Shown here: positions 57,155 to 64,000 of the stretch, in pieces
Numbering within the stretch: the stretch's first letter is position 1
Layout of the letters: every line of letters begins with the position of its first letter
Source: Actinomadura chibensis NBRC 106107
Lineage (GTDB): Bacteria > Actinomycetota > Actinomycetes > Streptosporangiales > Streptosporangiaceae
Assembly: GCF_001552135.1 (NCBI RefSeq)
Contig: NZ_BCQP01000028.1
Coordinates: forward strand, 120,913-184,912
DNA length: 64,000 nucleotides
Reading direction: 5' to 3'
The notes under the pieces: model-generated
What the model saw: the letters and a program-made list of their open reading frames with translations, nothing else
What the model was told of the DNA's origin: nothing
The model's database searches: none
Position numbers and translations under genes: made by a program

Positions 57155-58501
57155 ATGCGAGGCGACGGCACCACCCCAGCGCGTATCCCCGGACCGCCGG
57201 TGGCGGACGACGGAGCGGCCGCCATTGTCGCGGCGGGCGGGCTGCACAACTACCAGCTCATGCTGCACGCCGAATACGGGCCCGTGGTGCGTTTCCCGCT
57301 GCCCGGCGCCGACCTCGCGGTCTCGATCGCCGACCCGGTTCTGCTGGAGGCCACGGCGGGAATCGACAAACGGCCGGAGAAGCTGTTCGAGTTCCTCGCG
57401 CCGCTCCAGGAGTCGGGGAACCTGCAGACCATTCCGGCCGACGAGCACGGACCGTGGCGGCGCGTGATGCTGTCGGTGCTCGCGGGGCGCCCGTCGCACG
57501 AGGCGCATTTCGCGCGCTTCACCGCGCTCGCCGCCGAACTGGCCGACCGGTGGGCCGAGCACGCGGCCGACGGCCCGGTGAAACTGCAGAAGGATCTGAG
57601 CGAACTGTCGCTGCGCATGATCTGCGAGTACGCGCTCGGCAGCGGCCTTGGCTCGGACGGGTCCGCCGGACGGGTCGTGGCGGCGTTCGAGGACGTCCTC
57701 ACCGAGCACCTCGCCCGGCTCTACCAGGTGGACGCCCCGGGCAGCGGCGAAGCCCGCGCCACCAGGGCGGACGAGGCGCTCGCCTACCTGCGCGCGACCG
57801 TCGACCGGGTCCTCGCCGCGCACCGCGCCGACCCCGCCGGGGCCGACCGCAGCGACATGATCGCCGCGCTCGTGGCGGCGGGCGAGTCCCCGGCGCGCAT
57901 CCGCGACTCGGTGCTGATGACGATGCTGGCCGCCCACCACACGACGGGTGTCGCCATTTCCTGGACGCTCTACCTGCTGTCCCGGCACCGGGACGCCGCC
58001 GAACGCGTCGCCGCCGAAACCGACCGGGTGCTCGGCGACCGGGACGTCCCCGAATACGGCGACCTGAAGAGGCTGACCTATCTCGACTCGGTGCTCAGGG
58101 AGTCGATGCGCCTCTACCCGCCCGGCCCCTACGGGGCGCGCGAGGCCACCGAGGACCTGATCATCGGGGAATACGCCGTCCCGGCGGGCACGACCATTTT
58201 CTACCCGTTCTGGGCCGTCCACATGAACCCCGAGTACTGGCCCGAGCCGCACCTGTTCGACCCCGGGCGGTTCACGCCCGAGGCGTCCGCCGGGCGTCCG
58301 CGCTTCGCCTACATTCCGTTCGGGCTCGGGCCGCGCAGTTGCGAGGGCGCCGCGCTCGCGATGGTCGAGGCGCAACTCGTCCTCGCCATTCTGCTGAAAA
58401 GGTTCCGCTTCCGGCCGGCGCCCGGGCAGAACGTCGTGCCCATCGAGCGTTTCGTCCTGTGGGCGGCCGAGGACATCCGAATGGACATAACCCCGCGCTG
58501 A
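57155..58501 (+). CDS. Cytochrome P450, CYP51-like helix
   Basis: 448 residues. The I-helix reads MLAAHHTTGVAISWTLYLLS, with His in place of the usual acid, the pattern seen in CYP51 sterol demethylases. K-helix ESMRLYPPGP and haem loop FGLGPRSCEGAALAMVEAQL. PFGLGPRSCEG has Glu where Ile or Leu is usual. ATG 57155 follows GGGAGAG. Not adjacent to redox partners; it stands 111 bp after ndh. Substrate unknown. Confidence 0.85.
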   Translation: MRGDGTTPARIPGPPVADDGAAAIVAAGGLHNYQLMLHAEYGPVVRFPLPGADLAVSIADPVLLEATAGIDKRPEKLFEFLAPLQESGNLQTIPADEHGPWRRVMLSVLAGRPSHEAHFARFTALAAELADRWAEHAADGPVKLQKDLSELSLRMICEYALGSGLGSDGSAGRVVAAFEDVLTEHLARLYQVDAPGSGEARATRADEALAYLRATVDRVLAAHRADPAGADRSDMIAALVAAGESPARIRDSVLMTMLAAHHTTGVAISWTLYLLSRHRDAAERVAAETDRVLGDRDVPEYGDLKRLTYLDSVLRESMRLYPPGPYGAREATEDLIIGEYAVPAGTTIFYPFWAVHMNPEYWPEPHLFDPGRFTPEASAGRPRFAYIPFGLGPRSCEGAALAMVEAQLVLAILLKRFRFRPAPGQNVVPIERFVLWAAEDIRMDITPR

Positions 58502-58529
58502 AACCCCGCGCTGAAACCGGGGCGCGGCG

Positions 58530-59564
58530 TCAGCTCACCCAGGTGAGCAGGGCCTCCCCGTGCCGGGGGTCGCGGAGCTGGGCGAGCGCCTGCTGTTCCA
58601 GCTGGCGGACCCGCTCCCGCGTCAGCCCGATGCGGTCCGCGATGTCCTGCAGCGTGTGCGGGCGGCCGTCGTTCAGCCCGTAACGCAGCGTGAGGATCAC
58701 CGCCTCGCGCGGCGGCAGCCGGTCGACCATCGCCCGGACCTCCGCCGCGAGCTGCTGGAACTCGACTAGGTCGGGGCCGGCGGCGGCCGGGTCCGCGATG
58801 AGGTCGCCCACCCGGGTGTCGTCGTCCCGGCCGATGACGGTGTCCAGGCTGACGACGTCCCGCGCCACCCGGCGCAGCGAGACGATCTTCTCGACGGACT
58901 CGCCCGCCTCGGCCGCGACCCGCTCGTCCGTCGGCTCCGTGCCCGCGTGCTCCAGCGCCCGCTCGATCCGGGTGAGCCGGGACAGGTCCTCGACGACGTG
59001 CGCGGGCAGCCGCACCGTGCGGGCCTTCTCGGCGAGGCCGCGCCCGATCGCCTGCCGGATCCACCACATCGCGTAAGTGGAGAACTTGTAGCCTCGCGCG
59101 TAGTCGAACTTCTCCACCGCGTGGATCAGCCCGAGGTTGCCCTCCTGGATCAGGTCGAGGAACGACATGCCCCGGTTCGGGAACTTGCGCGCGGTCGACA
59201 CGACCAGCCGCAGGTTGGCGCGGATCATGTGGTCCTTGGCGCGCTCCCCGTCGGCCGCGACCGCCTCCAGCTCCGCGCGGTCCCCGGCGGCGCCCACGAT
59301 CTCGTCGTCGCCGGCCGCGTCGAGCAGGTGCCGCGCGTAGACGCCCGCCTCGATGCGCTTGGAGAGCTCGACCTCCTCGGCGGCGGTCAGCAGCTCCGTC
59401 CGGCCGATCTGGGTGAGGTACTGGCCCACCAGGTCCGGTTCGTCATCCGGCCCGTACGGCTCGGCCCTGCCGCGCCGCTCGGCCCCGCGCCGCTCGGCCC
59501 CGTGCCCCTCGGCCCCGCGGCGGGTCCCCGCCCTGCCGCGGCCTTCGGCTCCGCTCCGAACCAT
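58530..59564 (-). CDS. RNA polymerase sigma-70 factor, group 2 (HrdB-like)
   Basis: 344 residues. An unusual low-complexity Arg/Gly/Glu N terminus, then region 1.2 (YLTQIGRTELLTAAEEVELS), 2 (MIRANLRLVVSTARKFPNRG, FLDLIQEGNLGLIHAVEKFD, YKFSTYAMWWIRQAIGRG), 3 and 4 (EAVILTLRYGLNDGRPHTLQ, DIADRIGLTRERVRQLEQQA). Region 1.1 is missing, as in non-essential HrdA/C/D-like factors. ATG 59564 has GGGGGAAGG. Divergent from the DUF574 gene. Confidence 0.92.
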   Translation of the reverse strand: MVRSGAEGRGRAGTRRGAEGHGAERRGAERRGRAEPYGPDDEPDLVGQYLTQIGRTELLTAAEEVELSKRIEAGVYARHLLDAAGDDEIVGAAGDRAELEAVAADGERAKDHMIRANLRLVVSTARKFPNRGMSFLDLIQEGNLGLIHAVEKFDYARGYKFSTYAMWWIRQAIGRGLAEKARTVRLPAHVVEDLSRLTRIERALEHAGTEPTDERVAAEAGESVEKIVSLRRVARDVVSLDTVIGRDDDTRVGDLIADPAAAGPDLVEFQQLAAEVRAMVDRLPPREAVILTLRYGLNDGRPHTLQDIADRIGLTRERVRQLEQQALAQLRDPRHGEALLTWVS

Positions 59565-59691
59565 GGCCTTCCCCCTTCGGCCTGTGCGTCCGGCAGGTCA
59601 CCCATACCCGCGAGATATCGGGACAATCCCGGCTGACCGCCCGGCGCGCGCTAACGTAGGGTGATCTTTCCCCCCGAGACGGGAGCGACTG

Positions 59692-60546
59692 GTGGACGCC
59701 GACCGTGAGCCGCAGCCGGTGGAGATCCGAGACGACGTGCCCGCTTCGGCCCGGGTCTACGGATGGGCCCTCGGCAGCAAGGACAACTACCAGGTCGACC
59801 GCGACTTCGCGCTGCAGACCGCGCCCGTCTTCCCCGAGTCGATCGACATCACCCGGCAGAACCGGCTGTTCCTGTACCGGGCCGTCCGGTACCTGGCGGA
59901 GGAGGCCGGGATCCGGCAGTTCCTCGACATGGGCTGCGGGCTGCCGACCGACAACAACGTCCACCAGGTCGCGCGGCGCTTCGTGCCGGACGCGCGCGTC
60001 GTCTACGTCGACATCGACCCGATCGTCCTCGTGCACGCCCGCGCGCTGCTCGCGGGCGACGGCTCCACCGTCGTGATCACCGCCGACTTCCGCGACCAGG
60101 AGAGGCTCCTCGACCACCCGGACGTGCGGCGGCTGATCGACTTCGACGAGCCGCTCGCGGTGCTGTTCCTGTCCGTCGGGCACCACCTCGTCGACGCCGA
60201 CGACCCGCACCGCATCCTGCACACCGTGATGGACCGTGCCGTTCCCGGCAGCCACCTCGCGTTCTCCCAGGTCGTCATCTCCGACCCGGCGCGGGCCGCC
60301 GAGCTGGACGAGCGCATGAACACGGCGGGCATCCCGTGGCAGAACCGCAGCCGCGAGGAGGTCGACGCCCTGCTCCTGGACGGCCTCGAACCGGTCGAGC
60401 CGGGCCTCGTCAACCTGCTGCACTGGCGGCCGGACCCGGACCAGCCGCCGCTGCCGCCCGTCCCGGACGAGCTGGCGCCGTTCGAGGGCGCGTCGAAGAT
60501 GGGGCGGGACATGTGCGAGTACGGCGGCGTCCTCCGCAAGCCCTGA
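59692..60546 (+). CDS. SAM-dependent methyltransferase, DUF574 family
   Basis: 284 residues. PASARVYGWALGSKDNYQVD at the start, the DUF574 hallmark, then AdoMet motif FLDMGCGLPTDNNVHQVARR, VVYVDIDPIVLVHARALL, PLAVLFLSVGHHLVDADDPH. Abundant in streptomycetes; targets unknown, some linked to natural products. GTG 59692 with GGGAG; a TAGGGT -10 box lies 30 bp upstream. Divergent from the sigma gene. Confidence 0.9.
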   Translation: MDADREPQPVEIRDDVPASARVYGWALGSKDNYQVDRDFALQTAPVFPESIDITRQNRLFLYRAVRYLAEEAGIRQFLDMGCGLPTDNNVHQVARRFVPDARVVYVDIDPIVLVHARALLAGDGSTVVITADFRDQERLLDHPDVRRLIDFDEPLAVLFLSVGHHLVDADDPHRILHTVMDRAVPGSHLAFSQVVISDPARAAELDERMNTAGIPWQNRSREEVDALLLDGLEPVEPGLVNLLHWRPDPDQPPLPPVPDELAPFEGASKMGRDMCEYGGVLRKP

Positions 60547-60686
60547 CCTGCGCGGTCATCGGGGGCGTCCGGAACGGCGCCCCCGCCGGGGCGGTGGACG
60601 ATCACCGTCGCCGCACGTTCGGCGATGACTTTTCACCGTCCCGGCGGTCCAATCTGGTGAGGCCCGGCACCAGGATTGGAGCGCCC

Positions 60687-61271
60687 ATGCACGAGCGGAC
60701 GAGTGCGACCCGGCCCGCCCCCCGGGACGGCGGCCCGCTCGAACGGGCGATCGGCTTCGCGCTGACCTCCGTCCAGGGGGTCACGCCCGGCATGATGGCG
60801 CGCCGTACCCCGTGCGCGCTGTGGGACCTCGAAGCGCTCCTCCTGCACCTGCGCGACTCCCTCGCCGCGCTGCACGAGGGAATGAGCACCGGCCAGGTCG
60901 CGATGGAGCCGGATCCGGGGGTGCTGCTGGACGACGACCCGGTGTCGGCGGTGCGGGTCCGGGCGGTGCGGCTGCTGCGGGCGTCCGGGGCGCCGGAGCG
61001 GGTGGACGTCGGCGACCGGCACGTGGCGGGCGAGCTGATGGAGGCGGCGGGCGCGATCGAGGTGGCGGTGCACGGCTGGGACATCGCGCAGGCGTCCGGC
61101 CGCCGGAGGCCGATCCCGGCGCCGCTGGCGGACGAGCTGCTGCGGGTGTGCCCGATCGTCGTCCCGGCGGAGGCGCGGCGGCCGCTGTTCGCCGACCCCG
61201 TCGAGCCGGCCCCGGACGCCTCGCCCGGGGACCGGCTGGTCGCCTTCCTCGGCCGCCGCCCCCTCAACTGA
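60687..61271 (+). CDS. DinB/MDMPI-type metal-binding protein (TIGR03086-like)
   Basis: 194 residues. Four-helix bundle: RRTPCALWDLEALLLHLRDS, then AAGAIEVAVHGWDIAQASGR, the VHGWDxAxAxG signature of the mycothiol-dependent maleylpyruvate isomerase family. Likely a thiol-dependent transferase or detoxifier. ATG 60687. Convergent with the aldo/keto reductase. Confidence 0.75.
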   Translation: MHERTSATRPAPRDGGPLERAIGFALTSVQGVTPGMMARRTPCALWDLEALLLHLRDSLAALHEGMSTGQVAMEPDPGVLLDDDPVSAVRVRAVRLLRASGAPERVDVGDRHVAGELMEAAGAIEVAVHGWDIAQASGRRRPIPAPLADELLRVCPIVVPAEARRPLFADPVEPAPDASPGDRLVAFLGRRPLN

Positions 61272-61280
61272 GGGGACCGC

Positions 61281-62315
61281 TCAGCGGCGGCGGTTCTCCG
61301 GCTTGAGCGACGGGTTGCCGGTGAAGTGGTTGATGCTCGGCATGTCCGTGCCGGGCGGGACGACCTCGTCGATCGCGTCCAGCGTCGCCGCGTCGAGCCG
61401 GACGTCGGCGGCGCCGAGCAGCTCGTCGAGCTGCGCGAGCGTCTTCGGCCCGATGATCGTGGACGTGATCGCCGGGTGCTCGCCGACCCACGCGAGCGCG
61501 AGGTGGGTGAGCGACAGGCCCGCCTCGTCGGCGATCTTCGTGAGCCGCTCGACGGCGTCGTACCGGACGGGCACCGACGGGTCGTTGGCGATGGCGCGCG
61601 GGTCGGCGGCCATGATCCCGTCCGAGCCGAACCGGGCGCCCGCCGGGGTCCGCTCGCCGCGCCGGTACTTGCCGGTCAGCCAGCCGCCCGCGAGCGGGCT
61701 CCACGGGATCACGCCCATGCCGTGCCGCCGCGCCGCGGGCAGCACGCTCACCTCGACCGACCGCGCGAAGATCGAGTACTGCGGCTGCTCGCAGACGAAC
61801 CGCGCGGTCCCGCGCCGGTCGGCCGACCACTGCGCCTCGACGATCCAGTCGGCCGGGAACGACGAGGAGCCGAGGTAGAGCACCTTCCCCTGCCGGACGA
61901 GGTCGTCCAGCGCGCCGAGGGTCTCGTCGATGTCGGTGTCCCAGTCGTACCGGTGCATCTGGTACAGGTCGATGTGGTCGGTGCCGAGCCGCCGGAGGCT
62001 GTCCTCCACGGCGCGGAAGACCCACCGGCGCGACCCGCCGCGCATGTTGCGGTCGTCGCCCATCGGGTTGAAGAACTTCGTGGCGAGGACGACGTCGTCC
62101 CTGCGCCCCTTCAGCGCGCGGCCGAGGATCTCCTCGCTGCCGCCGCGCGAGTACATGTCGGCGGTGTCGATGAAGTTGATCCCGGCGTCGAGCGCGCGGT
62201 AGAGCATGCGCTCGCACTCGCCCTGGTCGGATTCGGCGATCGAGCCGAACATCATCGCGCCGAAGCACTGGGTGCTGACCTCGACGCCGGTACGGCCGAG
62301 CTTGCGGTACTGCAT
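61281..62315 (-). CDS. Aldo/keto reductase
   Basis: 344 residues, (beta/alpha)8 barrel. MQYRKLGRTGVEVSTQCFGA start, NFIDTADMYSRGGSEEILGR with catalytic Asp and Tyr, VVLATKFFNPMG with Lys, and YQMHRYDWDTD with His. NADPH site near STIIGPKTLAQLDELLGA. Substrates probably aldehydes or ketones. ATG 62315. Convergent stop just after MDMPI. Confidence 0.9.
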   Translation of the reverse strand: MQYRKLGRTGVEVSTQCFGAMMFGSIAESDQGECERMLYRALDAGINFIDTADMYSRGGSEEILGRALKGRRDDVVLATKFFNPMGDDRNMRGGSRRWVFRAVEDSLRRLGTDHIDLYQMHRYDWDTDIDETLGALDDLVRQGKVLYLGSSSFPADWIVEAQWSADRRGTARFVCEQPQYSIFARSVEVSVLPAARRHGMGVIPWSPLAGGWLTGKYRRGERTPAGARFGSDGIMAADPRAIANDPSVPVRYDAVERLTKIADEAGLSLTHLALAWVGEHPAITSTIIGPKTLAQLDELLGAADVRLDAATLDAIDEVVPPGTDMPSINHFTGNPSLKPENRRR

Positions 62316-62405
62316 GCGGACGACCCTCTCGGTTGGCGGACGTCCAGGACGTTACGCGCTGGAGTGCGCTCAAGGTCAAGGCCGCCGGATCACCCGGTGT
62401 CCGGC

Positions 62406-63044
62406 ATGGCACCGGAAAATCTCCCCATGGTTCGCGGGCGGCCGGTCCCGGAGGTGTTTCGGGGCGTGCGCGCCGGGCAGTCCGCCTTCGTGACGATCAT
62501 GAACGGGCCGCCGGACCTCGGCGTCGACCTGCTCGGGATCGAGGCCGGGACGTCCGGTTCGGCGCCGGCGCCGAGCCTGCGGCTCCGGCTGCGGCGGCTG
62601 GACGGCGGGCCCGTCCAGTGCGTCCTGCTCACCGCGACCGTGACGATCGCGGCGGGCCGCCGCGGCTACGACGACGCGGAGCGGGACCGGCTCGCCGCCG
62701 TGCTCGGCCCCCCGGCCGCCTGGCCGCCGGGCGGGCTGCCGTGGGCGCGGGTCGGCGCGACCGTCCCGACGTTCCGCGGCGGGACGGAGGCGGTGATCGC
62801 GCTGCCGTGCGGGCACGGCATGCCGGACGCGGCCGCACGGTACCTGGACGCGCTGCAGGGCGGGCACGTCCCGCTCGACCTCGCCTTCGACGGGACGGTC
62901 TTCTACCCCGGCGGGGACGGGTCGCCGCGCACCGGGCAGGCGCCCTGGCGGCACGAGGCCGCCGGGCTGCTCGCCGTCCGCACCTGGCGGGACCTCGCGG
63001 ACCGCCGCGACGCCCGGCTCAGGCTGGACGAGCCGTCCAGGTGA
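62406..63044 (+). CDS. DUF6084 family protein
   Basis: 212 residues. Pattern of DUF6084: VQCVLLTATVTIAAGRRGYD, ERDRLAAVLGPPAAW, TVPTFRGGTEAVIALPC, YLDALQGGHVPLDLAFDGTV and WRDLADRR. Function unknown; in other actinomycetes this family is often beside hydrogenase-like or redox genes. ATG 62406; ATG 62427 also possible because neither has a clear site. Confidence 0.75.
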   Translation: MAPENLPMVRGRPVPEVFRGVRAGQSAFVTIMNGPPDLGVDLLGIEAGTSGSAPAPSLRLRLRRLDGGPVQCVLLTATVTIAAGRRGYDDAERDRLAAVLGPPAAWPPGGLPWARVGATVPTFRGGTEAVIALPCGHGMPDAAARYLDALQGGHVPLDLAFDGTVFYPGGDGSPRTGQAPWRHEAAGLLAVRTWRDLADRRDARLRLDEPSR

Positions 63045-63138
63045 ACCGGCGGGCCGCACGGACGATGGCCAGGACGATGGGACGTCCGGGCTCACGTCGA
63101 TGGAAACGCGCACGAATTCGCAGGGGGGAGGAAAGGAC

Positions 63139-63270
63139 ATGAGGAAGGGGAAGCGGGTCGGCCCGGCGCTGCTGCGGCTGACGATCGCCCTGATCGCGTT
63201 CGCGGCGGTCGCCGCGGTCGCGAAGGAGGTCCCCGCGCGGCGCCGCCGCCGCGGGCGCGCGTCCGGGTGA
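63139..63270 (+). CDS. Small single-pass membrane protein
   Basis: 43 residues. GAGGAAAGGAC provides a strong ribosome binding site seven bases before ATG 63139. One helix (LLRLTIALIAFAAVAAVAKE), then a very basic end (PARRRRRGRA). Its stop is 13 bp before the ferritin-like gene, so the two are likely co-transcribed. Family unknown, similar in shape to small DUF6893-type proteins. Confidence 0.6.
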   Translation: MRKGKRVGPALLRLTIALIAFAAVAAVAKEVPARRRRRGRASG

Positions 63271-63283
63271 ACGGGACCGGCGC

Positions 63284-63808
63284 ATGACCACGATCGAGCG
63301 CCAGCTCGTCGGCTACCTGAAGGACGCGCACGCGCTTCAGGAGCACGTGGAGGCCGCCCTCAGCGAGATGCTGACCACGGCGGCGGGGGAGCCCGCGATG
63401 TGCGTTCCGCTCGGCCGGTTCGCCGAGCGGTGCCGGGCGCACACGCGGGAGGTGGAGGCGCGGCTGCGGGCGCACGGGTCCGCGCCGTCCGTCATCCGGG
63501 ACGCGGGCATGCTGTTCGCGGCGGTGGCCGAGGCCGCGCTCGGGCGCAGCCGCGGCGACCGCGCCGGACGGCACATGCGGGACGCCTACGTCGCCGCCCA
63601 CCTGCAGATCGCCGCGGGGGAGATGCTGCGCCGCGTCGCCGAGCGCGCGGGCGACCCGGAGACGGCGCGGGTCGCGGCGGCGATGTGCGACGACGCGTAC
63701 GCGATGTCGCGCGAGCTGTCCGGGCTGTGGGACCTCGCGGTGGAGATGTCGCTCCGGCAGCACGGCGTCCGGGACATCCCGCCGCCGCCGCGCGCCGACG
63801 ACCGGTGA
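63284..63808 (+). CDS. DUF892-like ferritin-like protein
   Basis: 174 residues, all-helical. QLVGYLKDAHALQEHVEAAL start, CRAHTREVEARLRAHG, DAYVAAHLQIAAGEMLRRVA and DDAYAMSRELSGLWDLAVEM, the arrangement of the DUF892/YciE group, with Glu and His for a di-iron site. Probably a stress protein. ATG 63284. Confidence 0.85.
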   Translation: MTTIERQLVGYLKDAHALQEHVEAALSEMLTTAAGEPAMCVPLGRFAERCRAHTREVEARLRAHGSAPSVIRDAGMLFAAVAEAALGRSRGDRAGRHMRDAYVAAHLQIAAGEMLRRVAERAGDPETARVAAAMCDDAYAMSRELSGLWDLAVEMSLRQHGVRDIPPPPRADDR

Positions 63809-63890
63809 GCGCGGGGTGGGGCTGTCCCCACCGGGCTTGACGGGCCAGCCGTAATGACGCGCCGCGGTCCCGCGCGATGGGATCGAACGC

Positions 63891-64000
63891 ATGATCATCC
63901 AACGTTTCGCGGTCCCGCGCGCCGCCGTGGCGGTCGCCGCGCTCGGCCTCGCCGGGGCCGTCGGCTGGACCGGCGTCTGGGCGGGCACGGCAGCGGCCGC
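63891..64000 (+). CDS. Start of a secreted protein (cut by window edge)
   Basis: ATG 63891 opens a frame to the edge: MIIQRFAVPRAAVAVAALGL then AGAVGWTGVWAGTAAA, a signal peptide or first membrane helix. No domain is visible in the 36 residues present. Confidence 0.45.
   Translation, partial: MIIQRFAVPRAAVAVAALGLAGAVGWTGVWAGTAAA

Noticed and set aside
61326..63044. 572-codon plus-strand frame across the aldo/keto reductase
   Set aside because: Its first 350 codons are antisense to a conserved enzyme; only the DUF6084 part from 62406 is real.

Overview
The window is very GC-rich DNA from a filamentous actinobacterium. The G+C bias, GTG starts, four-base stop/start overlaps, rare TTA codons and the galU-moeA-rimJ-glpR neighbourhood all fit. 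Gene style and content suggest a Streptosporangiales or Thermomonosporaceae relative such as Actinomadura; that placement is inference.

Layout. 1-5.1 kb is a worn edge: an integrase N-terminal fragment beside tRNA-Arg(CCT), a VanY-like peptidase, a decayed HxlR-like gene, a divergent NmrA/TetR pair with twin palindromic operators, and an IS256-type transposase remnant. 5.1-13.7 kb is housekeeping: MscL with a zinc-ribbon tail, MTA phosphorylase coupled to a lone SAF/CpaB-like protein, an MMPL pump, an FmdB-type zinc ribbon protein, a cation/H+ antiporter, a 2-hydroxyacid dehydrogenase and 5-formyl-THF cyclo-ligase. 13.7-21 kb is the conserved galU-moeA(Glp)-moaC-moaB ... rimJ-glpR(SepX) locus, split by a DeoR-nagA amino-sugar module and ending with tRNA-Ala(CGC). 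21-26 kb is accessory: a P-loop NTPase with eleven 32-residue helical repeats, an ArsR-like regulator and a secreted protein.

26.3-48.7 kb is a biosynthetic gene cluster that I cannot match to a known product. It has a RimK-like ATP-grasp protein, an ABC-2 exporter, tryptophan 2,3-dioxygenase, an LmbU-family regulator, a KS-AT-(degenerate DH)-ACP polyketide synthase, a TetR regulator, a P450, two FabH-like KAS III enzymes, an acyl-CoA dehydrogenase, a FlK-like thioesterase, a class III aminotransferase, a PGM1-type ATP-grasp peptide ligase, a discrete ACP with one KAS II, a second divergent TDO-superfamily protein and kynureninase. The simplest reading (inference) is that tryptophan is degraded to kynurenine/anthranilate and joined with polyketide or fatty-acyl and amine pieces. 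Two copies of the perfect palindrome TCTCGCCGGCGAGA, inside a 21-bp identity, lie in two divergent promoter regions of the cluster. The palindrome contains the CGCCGGCG core that I recall as the reported LmbU site, so one regulator may control both halves. TTA codons in the PKS and in the TDO-like gene suggest bldA-type control.

48.7-64 kb is mostly species-level accessory and housekeeping: secreted proteins and lipoproteins, an orphan N6-adenine methyltransferase with a fused specificity-like domain, a YCF48-like beta-propeller, HxlR, a type II NADH dehydrogenase, a CYP51-like P450, a primary-like sigma factor, a DUF574 methyltransferase, an aldo/keto reductase, DUF6084 and DUF892 proteins, and the start of a secreted protein cut by the window edge. 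No rRNA, CRISPR array or replication origin was seen.
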